A stretch of DNA of 64,000 nucleotides, taken from NCBI RefSeq assembly GCF_030142155.1, contig NZ_CP126247.1, positions 1,488,001 to 1,552,000 of the forward strand, in the 5' to 3' direction. Positions 55,316-62,477 of the stretch are shown one piece after another. Below the pieces are notes generated by a model. The model was not told where the DNA came from and ran no database searches. It saw only the letters and a list, made by a program, of their open reading frames with translations. The translations under genes and the position numbers were made by a program. The stretch comes from Arthrobacter sp. zg-Y820 (GTDB lineage: Bacteria; Actinomycetota; Actinomycetes; Actinomycetales; Micrococcaceae). Numbering within the stretch: position 1 is the first letter of the stretch; every line of letters starts with the position of its first letter.

Positions 55316-55954
55316 TCAGCTGCGGCGCACCCGCGGCAGGGGAGTGACGCCGTCGGGCAGGGGCGGCAGCCCGGCGAAGGTGCAGACCATGTCCGACCAG
55401 GCTTCCAGATGGGCCTGGACGTCTGCGGAGTCCGGAGTCCAGGAGGCGCGCAGTTCAATGTCAATGGCGCCGCCGCGGTCGGCGAGGGTGCCGTAGCTTT
55501 CGGAGAGGATCCGGGTGGCCGTGCCGCCGGCCGAGGTGTATCCGGCGTTGTGTTCCTGTAGGGCTTCCACCAGCCAGGTCCAGGCCACGGAACCCACCAG
55601 TTCGTCATTGCCCATGTCCGGTTCCAGTTCGGCGCGGATATAGGTGACGATCCGGAAGGTTCCGTTCCACACGGCTGAGCCCTCGGGGTCGTGCAGGAGG
55701 ATGAAGCGGCCGGTGGCCAGTTCGGTTTGTTCCGGGATGACGAGTCCGGACGGTCCGTGGCCGAGCCCTTCGTCGCGGGCCAGCGGTCCGGAGGCCAGGA
55801 CTTCTGCGCCTAGTGACACCGCGAAGGGTGCCAGCCGGGTGGGGGCCGGAATTTCGTTCAGGTGCAGCTCAGGTCGGCACCGTGCCCTGCGCAGCGAACC
55901 AAGGGCATTCAGGAAATCCGGGGGTACTTGTGATAAGTCACCAATTGCACTCAC
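55316..55954 (-). CDS. DUF3000 family protein (Rv2680-like)
   Basis: 212 residues of DUF3000, conserved beside RNase D in actinobacteria. Recognisable pieces are EIPAPTRLAPFAVSLGAEVL, LATGRFILLHDPEGSAVWNG, DELVGSVAWTWLVEALQE and the C-terminal DVQAHLEAWSDMVCTFAGLP. Function unknown. GTG 55954 is taken as the start; on the minus strand TAGTCT (55961-55966) lies 6 nt upstream and there is no Shine-Dalgarno, again a leaderless pattern. Confidence 0.9.
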   Translation of the reverse strand: MSAIGDLSQVPPDFLNALGSLRRARCRPELHLNEIPAPTRLAPFAVSLGAEVLASGPLARDEGLGHGPSGLVIPEQTELATGRFILLHDPEGSAVWNGTFRIVTYIRAELEPDMGNDELVGSVAWTWLVEALQEHNAGYTSAGGTATRILSESYGTLADRGGAIDIELRASWTPDSADVQAHLEAWSDMVCTFAGLPPLPDGVTPLPRVRRS

Positions 55955-56293
55955 CCTCGCAGACTACGGGGCCGGCTCCGGGCGGACGTTGAGGCTCGCC
56001 GACGTGTCCCATTCGTTACCTGTCCAGCGTAGGAGAGGTTGGATGCGGTGGGAAGAACCGGTGCGGAATGTTCTACAGGGACTGCTGGCTGGCCCGGTGG
56101 CAGGCGAGGGTCGGACTCATTGGCCGACGGGGCAGTAATCATCTCAAGCACAGGAACACAAGTACTTTTGGGACGTGCCCTTCATGCTGCCGTCCTAGCA
56201 TCCACCAGTCGGGCTATGCAGATGGAATAACGTGAGAGAATTTTTTCACTAAGTAGCACTATTTGCATCATGCACAATATGGGGGTTCCATAA
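55955..56293. other. Gene-free region between DUF3000 and lipoprotein gene
   Basis: 339 bp. The first part carries the DUF3000 promoter (minus). From about 56140 the GC content drops clearly, with A/T runs before the lipoprotein start. No repeat, integrase or att-like sequence was recognised. Confidence 0.5.
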
Positions 56294-56926
56294 ATGAACT
56301 ACAACAAGTCCGTACCATCCCTTGCCCTGGTAGTGGCACTCGGTCTCAGTCTCTCAGCGTGTGGGGGATCGCCTTCGGCCGCTGTTCCCTCACCCAATGT
56401 TGAGTCTCTGGCACCGTCTACCCCTACTCCCTCGGCTTCACCCGAGGGGAAGAAGTCGTCGCGCGGCAATATTGTGAAGGCATTTGCTGAGCCTGCAGTA
56501 ATCACGGATCTCAGCTCGGACAAGCCAATCGTTACTTTCACAGTCAATTCGATAACGGCAGATGTTCCTTGTACTGGTCCGTATCCCTCAGCGGTTGAAA
56601 ACGGAAACATCGTTGTCTTGGATGTGACGATAGAAACCTCGCCGGAGTTGGCTAGCGATGAAGCTGGCTATGACGTATTTGACATGAACCCAAGCATGTT
56701 CAAGTTCGTAGGTGCCAATGGCACTACGTTCAACGGTGACCTTGGTACTCAGGGGGCCTATTCGTGTCTGCCTGATGAACAGCAGGTTGGCGCCAATGGC
56801 GGCGGGGTGGGGCCCGGTGAGAAGGTAACTGGGAAAATCGCACTGGACTTGCCCGAAAAGACGGGTACTTTGGTTTTCAAGAGTTACCTAGTCTCTGGCA
56901 GTGGCGGCTGGGAATGGGCATTCTGA
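56294..56926 (+). CDS. Putative secreted lipoprotein
   Basis: 210 residues. Signal peptide: SVPSLALVVALGLSLSACGG, lipobox LSAC with Cys23, then a Ser/Pro/Thr-rich linker (about 26-55), then a beta-rich extracytoplasmic domain (about 65-210; NGNIVVLDVTIETSPELASD, FVGANGTTFNGDLGT, GEKVTGKIALDLPEKTGTLV) resembling DUF4352/MPT63-like immunoglobulin-like lipoprotein domains. A pair of Cys (VPCTGP and SCLPDE) could form a disulfide. Codon use is less GC-biased than in all neighbours, suggesting recent acquisition. GGGGG precedes ATG 56294. Confidence 0.78.
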   Translation: MNYNKSVPSLALVVALGLSLSACGGSPSAAVPSPNVESLAPSTPTPSASPEGKKSSRGNIVKAFAEPAVITDLSSDKPIVTFTVNSITADVPCTGPYPSAVENGNIVVLDVTIETSPELASDEAGYDVFDMNPSMFKFVGANGTTFNGDLGTQGAYSCLPDEQQVGANGGGVGPGEKVTGKIALDLPEKTGTLVFKSYLVSGSGGWEWAF

Positions 56927-57183
56927 TCACAAGTAACTTCGGTCGGCCTGGTCATAACAGCGCGTAGCGCCGAACGAGAGACAAGCTGATCGTTCCAATC
57001 TTCTCCGTGGACGTCTGTCCACCGGAGAACCGCACGACTGCTCTGGGGCATTCCCGTTCCGGCGATGCATATGAGCTCGGCGATGCAGGCACTAATCATC
57101 AGAATGACGAGTACATTCCACAGCGCAAAAGACCCATATCGTCCTGCTTCGATTAGCTGGTAAGGGGACACACTTTCCGCCAC
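56884..57183 (-). CDS. Possible small membrane protein or gene remnant
   Basis: 99 residues from a GTG start, overlapping the 3' end of the lipoprotein gene on the other strand by 43 bp. It has one hydrophobic segment, SFALWNVLVILMISACIAEL, and a hydrophilic tail. No family recognised. Codon use is of the same relaxed type as the lipoprotein, so it may be a fragment brought in with it. It could also be non-coding. Confidence 0.3.
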   Translation of the reverse strand: MAESVSPYQLIEAGRYGSFALWNVLVILMISACIAELICIAGTGMPQSSRAVLRWTDVHGEDWNDQLVSRSALRAVMTRPTEVTCDQNAHSQPPLPETR

Positions 57184-57245
57184 GAACCACGCGGTGGTCC
57201 AGGGGCCCGAAAACGGACACCCGGGACCACCGTGGAACCTGGCGC

Positions 57246-58355
57246 CTAGCTGATCGGCAGGGCATCCGGATCCTGTGGACCCTGTGGAGCCTGAGGGCCC
57301 GCGGCCACCTCGCGCGCAATGGCCTCGGCAAACGCATCGACATCGGCCTCAGACGTGTCGAACGTGCACATCCAGCGCACCTCGCCGGTGGCCTGGTCCC
57401 AGTCGTAGAACCGGATCGCGGACCGCAGCCGGTCGGCAACACCGGCGGGCAGCTTGGCGAACACGGCATTGGACTCGGTCGCCTGGGTCAGCTCGACGCC
57501 GTCGATCTTCTCCACCGCGGCACGCAGCCGCTGCGCCATGGCGTTGGCGTGCGAGGCCGAGCGCAGCCACAGGTCGCCCTCGTACAGGGTGATGAACTGG
57601 GCGGAAATAAACCGCATCTTCGAGGCCAGCTGCATGTTCATCTTGCGCAGGAAGTCCAGGCCGGGGGAGGCCGCCGGGTTCAGCGAGACAATGCATTCGC
57701 CGTACATCATGCCGTTCTTGGTGCCGCCCAGGGAGAGGATGTCGACGCCGGCCTCGGACGTCATCGCGCCAAGGGTCACGCCCAGCGCCGCGGCGGCATT
57801 GCCCAGCCGGGCGCCGTCCATGTGCAGCGTCATCCCGTGCTTGTGGCAGTGCTCGGCAATGGCGGTGATTTCCTCCACCGTGTAGAGGGTGCCCAGCTCG
57901 GTGGACTGCGTGATGGACACGGCCAGCGGCTGCGCACGGTGCTCGTCGCCCCAGCCCCATGCCTCCTGGTCGATCAGCTTGGGCGTCAGTTTGCCGTCCG
58001 GGGTGGGGATCTGCAGCAGCTTCATGCCGCCGATCCGCTCCGGCGCACCGTTTTCGTCCACATTGATGTGCGCGGTGGAGGCGCAGATGACCGCACCCCA
58101 GCGCGGCAGCAGCGACTGCAGCGCGGTCACATTGGCGCCGGTGCCGTTGAACACCGGGAAGGCGCGCATCTGCGACCCGAAGTGCGCGGTCAGGACCTCG
58201 CGCAGCTTGGCGGTGTACACGTCCTCGCCGTAGGCCACCTGGTGGCCCTGGTTGGCGGCGGTCAGGGCGTCCAGGATTTCGGGATGCACGCCGGAATAGT
58301 TGTCCGAGGCAAACGCGCGGATGGATATGTCATGCAGGGGGGAAATGTTGGTCAC
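57246..58355 (-). CDS. ltaE: Low-specificity L-threonine aldolase
   Basis: 369-residue PLP enzyme splitting L-threonine (or allo-threonine) to glycine and acetaldehyde. LHMDGARLGNAAAALG holds the PLP-contacting Asp and Arg (about 175); SLGGTKNGMMYGE holds the PLP lysine (about 208); FASDNYSGVHPEILDAL is the usual N-terminal block. GTG 58355 is the start. Last gene of the DUF6421-SDR-aldolase operon, 103 bp after the SDR gene. The C-terminal tail is Pro/Gln-rich. Confidence 0.93.
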   Translation of the reverse strand: MTNISPLHDISIRAFASDNYSGVHPEILDALTAANQGHQVAYGEDVYTAKLREVLTAHFGSQMRAFPVFNGTGANVTALQSLLPRWGAVICASTAHINVDENGAPERIGGMKLLQIPTPDGKLTPKLIDQEAWGWGDEHRAQPLAVSITQSTELGTLYTVEEITAIAEHCHKHGMTLHMDGARLGNAAAALGVTLGAMTSEAGVDILSLGGTKNGMMYGECIVSLNPAASPGLDFLRKMNMQLASKMRFISAQFITLYEGDLWLRSASHANAMAQRLRAAVEKIDGVELTQATESNAVFAKLPAGVADRLRSAIRFYDWDQATGEVRWMCTFDTSEADVDAFAEAIAREVAAGPQAPQGPQDPDALPIS

Positions 58356-58458
58356 AGTGTCCAGTATCTCTTACGGTTCGATCGGTTTTCGCCGGCCCGG
58401 CCGGAGGGGGCTCAGGCGGCGGGTGGGTGCGCCCAAGGGCACGCGCAGGGCGCGCGGC

Positions 58459-59232
58459 TCAGGCGTTGGGCATCAAGGAAATGCGCTGTCCGTTCAGCTG
58501 CGCGGCGTCCTGGCTGAACAGCCCGACGACGGCGTCCGCCAGCACCTGCACGTCGGTGTAGGTGCTGAAATTCCGGTCCGGTTCGGCGGCGCGCATGGAA
58601 TCGTCCACCAGCGCCTTGACCACGAGGACGACGGCGGCCGAGCGCTGGGGCTGCGGGTCCGCCTTGGCGCCGGACTGCGCGCGGCGGAAGCCCTGCGCGA
58701 TGGCCTGCACCCAGGCCTCCGCCCCGGCCTTGGCTGCGGCATAGCCTGCACCGCCGGCGGTGGGGGAGTCCACCGCGGTGGAGGAGACGATGGCCAGCCG
58801 GCCGTCGTCGGACGCTGCGAGCTGGTCATAAAAGCTGCGGCTGGCGTTGCGCAGGGTGCGCAGAATGTTGGTTTCCAGGAAATCCCAGTCGTCGTCATTC
58901 TGACCGGTGATGCCGCCGCCGCCGCGCCAGCCCCCCACCAGATGGATCAGCCCGTCGATTCCGCCGTAGGTCTCCCGCATGTCCTGCGAGAGCGCATCGA
59001 CGTCGCCGGGGTTTGAGAGGTCGCAGGTGCGCAGATCGGCGTCGAGCAGGTTCGCGAGAGTGGTTTCCAGCCGGGCCGCGTCGCGTCCCACCGCCACGAC
59101 CTTCGCCCCGGCCGCCTCCAGCGCCCTGCAGACGGCGGCGCCGGACGCGGAGCCGGCCCCGGCCACCAGGACGGTGCGTCCGCGGACGGACAGGGGTGCT
59201 TCCGAGGACCGCGCGGCCGGCTCAGTGCTCAT
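58459..59232 (-). CDS. SDR-family oxidoreductase
   Basis: 257-residue short-chain dehydrogenase. The cofactor motif is VLVAGAGSASGAAVCRALEAAG, i.e. GAGSASG rather than TGxxxGIG. Catalytic residues are Ser in LAIVSSTAVD (about 141) and Y-x3-K in GYAAAKAGAEAW (about 150); Asn in ETNILRT completes the tetrad. A stretch NLVGG-like LIHLVGGWRGGGG replaces the usual NNAG. Substrate unknown. It starts directly at the DUF6421 stop, so the two are translationally coupled. Confidence 0.9.
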   Translation of the reverse strand: MSTEPAARSSEAPLSVRGRTVLVAGAGSASGAAVCRALEAAGAKVVAVGRDAARLETTLANLLDADLRTCDLSNPGDVDALSQDMRETYGGIDGLIHLVGGWRGGGGITGQNDDDWDFLETNILRTLRNASRSFYDQLAASDDGRLAIVSSTAVDSPTAGGAGYAAAKAGAEAWVQAIAQGFRRAQSGAKADPQPQRSAAVVLVVKALVDDSMRAAEPDRNFSTYTDVQVLADAVVGLFSQDAAQLNGQRISLMPNA

Positions 59233-60624
59233 CTACTTCGAACTCCCTGTGATTCCCGACGTGGACTCGATGACCGGGCCCATCTTCTTGGACAGTGCCT
59301 CATAGAACATGGACAGCGGAAATTCGTCGTCCAGCACCTGGTCCGTCAGCCCGCGCGGCGGTCCGTCCAGCGGCAGCGCCTCCGGCCCCTTGGCCCAGAC
59401 GGACGCCGGGTTCGGGGTCAGCGTGGCGGCCACCAGCTCATAGGCGGCAAACCAGTGGGCAGTCTTCGGCCGGTCAATGGAACGCCAGTACAGGTCCTCG
59501 ATGTTGGCACCCAGGCGAACGACGACGTCGGCCGCGTCTTCCCAGTCGATGCTCAGCTTGCCGTCGGTCCAGTGCAGGACGTGGTTCTGATGCATCCAGG
59601 CGAACAGGAGCTGTCCGCCGAGGCCGTCGTAGTTGCGCACCCGGCTGCCGGTAATGGCGAACCGGAAGATCCGGTCAAAGATCACCGCGTACTGCACCAG
59701 CGTGGCATGTTTGCGGGCTTCGGGGGAAGCATCCTCGTCTTTTTCGATCTTCACGGCTTCCCGGAAGGCGGTGAGGTCGCAGCGCAGTTCCTCCAGGGAG
59801 TAGAGGAAGTACGGCATGCGCTGCTTGATCATGAACGGATCGAAGGGAAGGTCTCCGCGCATGTGGGTGCGGTCGTGGATCAGGTCCCACATGACAAAGG
59901 TGTCCTGGGTCAGCTTCTGGTCGTCCAGCAGTGCCGCGGCGTCCTCGGGCAGCTGCAGCGAGGTGATCTCGGCGGCGGCGCGCAGGACCCGGCGGAAACG
60001 GGCGGCCTCGCGGTCGGCGAAGATGGCGCCCCAGGTGAAGGTGGGTGTTTCGCGGACGGCAACCGATTCGGGGAAGAGCACCGCCGAGTTGGTGTCATAG
60101 CCGGGGGTGAAGTCCAGGAACCGGATCGGCACGAAGAGCTTGTTGGAGTACTCGCCGGCTTCCAGCTCGCCGATGAATTCCGGCCAGACAACTTCGATCA
60201 GCACGGCTTCCACATAGCGGTTCGTGGAGCCGTTCTGCGTGTACATGGGGAAGAGCACCAGGTGCCGCAGCCCGTCTGTGCGGTCCAGCTGCGGGGAAAA
60301 CGCCAGCAGGGAGTCCAGGAAATCGGGTTCGCCCAGGCCGTCGGCTGCCCAGCGGTCAAAGTCCCGGACCACGAGGCGGAGGTATTCGGCGTCGTGCTCG
60401 AAGGAGGGGGCCAGGGCATCGACGGCGGCGGTCAGGGTGCCGATCAGCTCCTCAGCGGCGCTGCGGTTTTCCGCGTCGACTGAACCGTTCTGGTTCTGCA
60501 GCGCCTGCAGGTCGGTGGCGGCCTGTTTCAGTGCCTGCCAGGCTTCAGAATCCACAGGGTTGGTGCCCGCGGCAACCGGCGCAAAGCCGGTGCGGGACAT
60601 CGAGGGGAGCGTGTGGGGAGACAT
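59233..60624 (-). CDS. DUF6421 family protein
   Basis: 463-residue protein recognised as DUF6421, function unknown. The striking motif is DLIHDRTHMRGDLPFDPFMI (about 248-267) followed by EELRCDLTAFREAV; HDRTH is an H-x3-H pair with downstream Glu and Asp, suggestive of a metal site. Other blocks: RHLVLFPMYTQNGSTNRYVE and GQLLFAWMHQNHVLHWTDG. No signal peptide. ATG 60624 has GGAAGG upstream. First gene of the operon with SDR and threonine aldolase, an association I recall from Streptomyces. Confidence 0.9.
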   Translation of the reverse strand: MSPHTLPSMSRTGFAPVAAGTNPVDSEAWQALKQAATDLQALQNQNGSVDAENRSAAEELIGTLTAAVDALAPSFEHDAEYLRLVVRDFDRWAADGLGEPDFLDSLLAFSPQLDRTDGLRHLVLFPMYTQNGSTNRYVEAVLIEVVWPEFIGELEAGEYSNKLFVPIRFLDFTPGYDTNSAVLFPESVAVRETPTFTWGAIFADREAARFRRVLRAAAEITSLQLPEDAAALLDDQKLTQDTFVMWDLIHDRTHMRGDLPFDPFMIKQRMPYFLYSLEELRCDLTAFREAVKIEKDEDASPEARKHATLVQYAVIFDRIFRFAITGSRVRNYDGLGGQLLFAWMHQNHVLHWTDGKLSIDWEDAADVVVRLGANIEDLYWRSIDRPKTAHWFAAYELVAATLTPNPASVWAKGPEALPLDGPPRGLTDQVLDDEFPLSMFYEALSKKMGPVIESTSGITGSSK

Positions 60625-60747
60625 GACTGCGACCTTCCAGGGAGGCCGCTCCGCGAAGGTCAGGGAGCGGCTGTGTTGTGATGCGATCGAGCCTACTAAC
60701 GAAAAACTAACGCTTACTGTGAATCACACAAGTCATTAGCAAGTCTT

Positions 60748-60858
60748 ATGCTCAATGAACCGGTCGCGGTGCCGACCGTAACGCCTGCTAGGTCCGCCCA
60801 GCAGATCGCTGACCTGCACAAACGGATCGGCGCCTGGATTCTGGGCGACTACCCCTGA
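60748..60858 (+). CDS. Possible 36-residue small ORF
   Basis: ATG 60748 to TGA 60858, encoding a short peptide with the amphipathic helix ARSAQQIADLHKRIGAWIL. It has weak ribosome-site support (GCAAG) and overlaps the stop of the convergent SdpI-like gene by 10 bp. Its upstream 60 bp are AT-rich. It may be a true small protein or a start fragment of a lost gene. Confidence 0.3.
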   Translation: MLNEPVAVPTVTPARSAQQIADLHKRIGAWILGDYP

Positions 60859-61211
60859 CGGTCTGCGTTTTGAACGACAACCAGTTCAGCGGCACGGCTC
60901 GCGCGGACTGCAGCAGCGATCACCGTGCCCAGAACGCCCAGCGATGCGCCGATGGTGATCCACGCACCCATTGCGTCGGAGGCATCCATGACCAGAAGCA
61001 GGATGCCGCATGCGGCGAAGATTCCCGCCGCCGTATGAGTGGGCCACCTGGCGGCCCGGTGCCCGGCAAGCCAAGCTTCGGGTGAATGCGTCACGTACCC
61101 CACCCGGATTCCCACAAAGGAGTTCATGCCGAGCTTGCCCCGGGCTGTCGCTTCGGCCGCCCACGAAACTGCCATCCCCGACGCTATTAGTAAGACACCC
61201 ATAATCCCCAT
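60849..61211 (-). CDS. SdpI-like membrane protein
   Basis: 120 residues with three membrane segments (MGVLLIASGMAVSWAA; HTAAGIFAACGILLLVMDAS; AWITIGASLGVLGTVIAAAV). The intervening GMNSFVGIRVGYVTHSPEAW, then HRAARW, is the signature of the SdpI/YhfL family, first described as immunity protein to the SDP killing factor in Bacillus. Whether it protects against a toxin here is unknown. On the minus strand TACGCT (61219-61224) lies 7 nt before ATG 61211. Confidence 0.88.
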   Translation of the reverse strand: MGIMGVLLIASGMAVSWAAEATARGKLGMNSFVGIRVGYVTHSPEAWLAGHRAARWPTHTAAGIFAACGILLLVMDASDAMGAWITIGASLGVLGTVIAAAVRASRAAELVVVQNADRQG

Positions 61212-61245
61212 GCGTCTCAGCGTAGCGGTGCCCGTGGCCGCTGGC

Positions 61246-62019
61246 TTAGAACCAGAGGGTGCGCAGATGTGTCACGGCGAAGCCATGACGCTCAAGATTG
61301 CCGCTGCTGGCTGATCCCACAGTGGCAGTGGCGACGGTGAGGTCGCTGGTCTCCGACGCATCGGCCAAACGGCGGTGGATGAGCGCGGACTGGCAGCCGC
61401 GGCGTCGAAAGGCCGGCAGCGTGGCGGCGCCGACGAACAGGCTGAGGTTGCCGTGACTGAACAATGCGGCGGCAGCTGCGGGTTCGCCGTCGACGGTGGC
61501 AAGGTAGCGCCGCAGCCCCGGGGTGCTGTGCTCGATTCCGAAGACCCGGCGGGCCTCGGCGCTGGCCGATTCCATCGAATATCCACGGCTGAGGACGTCG
61601 AGGTAATTTTGGTCGTCCCGGTCGACCTCGGCGACCCGTACTCCTGGCGGCAGGCCGGGCGCCGTCCTGCACGGGCGGGCATGCAGGGTGACGGCGACGG
61701 CGGCGGGTGCCAGCCCGTTTCCGCTGAGGCAGGCCTGCAGCTCAGCACAATCATCCCCGGCCCACACTTCCAGGCGGGGGCGCTGGCCGGTCTCCGCGTA
61801 GAAGGCGGTGATGTCATCAAGCCGGCACCGATCATCAAGGCTCAGGCCGCGTGCTTTGTTGTACGGCGCGGCGTCCGGCAGGACCGGAAGCCGAGTGGCG
61901 GACACCTGCCCGAACCGGCGGAACGCGGCATCCGGAAACTCCCGTGCGGCGGTGCGAAAGTCGAGTTCGGCTTTGATGCTGAGAATAGATTCGGCCGCCG
62001 TTGCCAGTGGATTCGACAC
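61246..62019 (-). CDS. GNAT N-acetyltransferase
   Basis: 257 residues. The C-terminal half is a GNAT domain: SLFVGAATLPAFRRRGCQSA with acetyl-CoA loop RRRGCQSALI (about 205), followed by ATVGSASSGNLERHGFAVTH carrying the usual N and hydrophobic residue. The N-terminal half is a degenerate GNAT-like half, as in two-domain family members. Substrate unknown. AAGG lies 8 nt before GTG 62019. Confidence 0.87.
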   Translation of the reverse strand: MSNPLATAAESILSIKAELDFRTAAREFPDAAFRRFGQVSATRLPVLPDAAPYNKARGLSLDDRCRLDDITAFYAETGQRPRLEVWAGDDCAELQACLSGNGLAPAAVAVTLHARPCRTAPGLPPGVRVAEVDRDDQNYLDVLSRGYSMESASAEARRVFGIEHSTPGLRRYLATVDGEPAAAAALFSHGNLSLFVGAATLPAFRRRGCQSALIHRRLADASETSDLTVATATVGSASSGNLERHGFAVTHLRTLWF

Positions 62020-62040
62020 TCGATGGACCTTGGGTCCGGG

Positions 62041-62421
62041 TCAGTCCGGACGGACGGCGGTTAGGCAGAACGGGTGCCCCGCGGGGTCGAGCATGACGCG
62101 CCATCGTTCGGGCGCCGGCTGGTGTCCGGCAGGTTTCGCGCCGAGGGCGATTGCGGCATCAGCTGCTAAGTCCAGTTCCTCCACAGCAATATCCAGGTGA
62201 AGCTGCTGCTGCTGAGGGCCCTCCGGCCACGCTGGTGCAACGTACTGATTGACGCGCATCAGAGTGAGCATCGGACCGGCGCCTGCCAAGGCGACGACGC
62301 CGCGGTCCGGGGTTGCGAAGGCCTCTTTGAGTCCCAGAAGGCCGGAGTAGAAAACCGCCAGGAGGTCGGTGTCCGGGCAATCGAGGGAAATGGACGCGAG
62401 TTGTCCAACGGGCTTAGTCAT
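62041..62421 (-). CDS. VOC/glyoxalase-family protein
   Basis: 126-residue single-unit VOC protein with two beta-alpha-beta modules: QLASISLDCPDTDLLAVFYS and QQQLHLDIAVEELDLAADAA, then ALGAKPAG and MLDPAGHPFCLT, the glyoxalase_6-type ending. Metal ligands are not obvious (H in LHLD, but no Glu in the last strand), so it may be a binding protein. On the minus strand TAGATT (62429-62434) lies 7 nt before ATG 62421; probably leaderless. Confidence 0.88.
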   Translation of the reverse strand: MTKPVGQLASISLDCPDTDLLAVFYSGLLGLKEAFATPDRGVVALAGAGPMLTLMRVNQYVAPAWPEGPQQQQLHLDIAVEELDLAADAAIALGAKPAGHQPAPERWRVMLDPAGHPFCLTAVRPD

Positions 62422-62477
62422 GGTGCCAAATCTACAGCCGTACTGGAATTTCCCTGGCTGCGGGGTGGACAGGGAGC

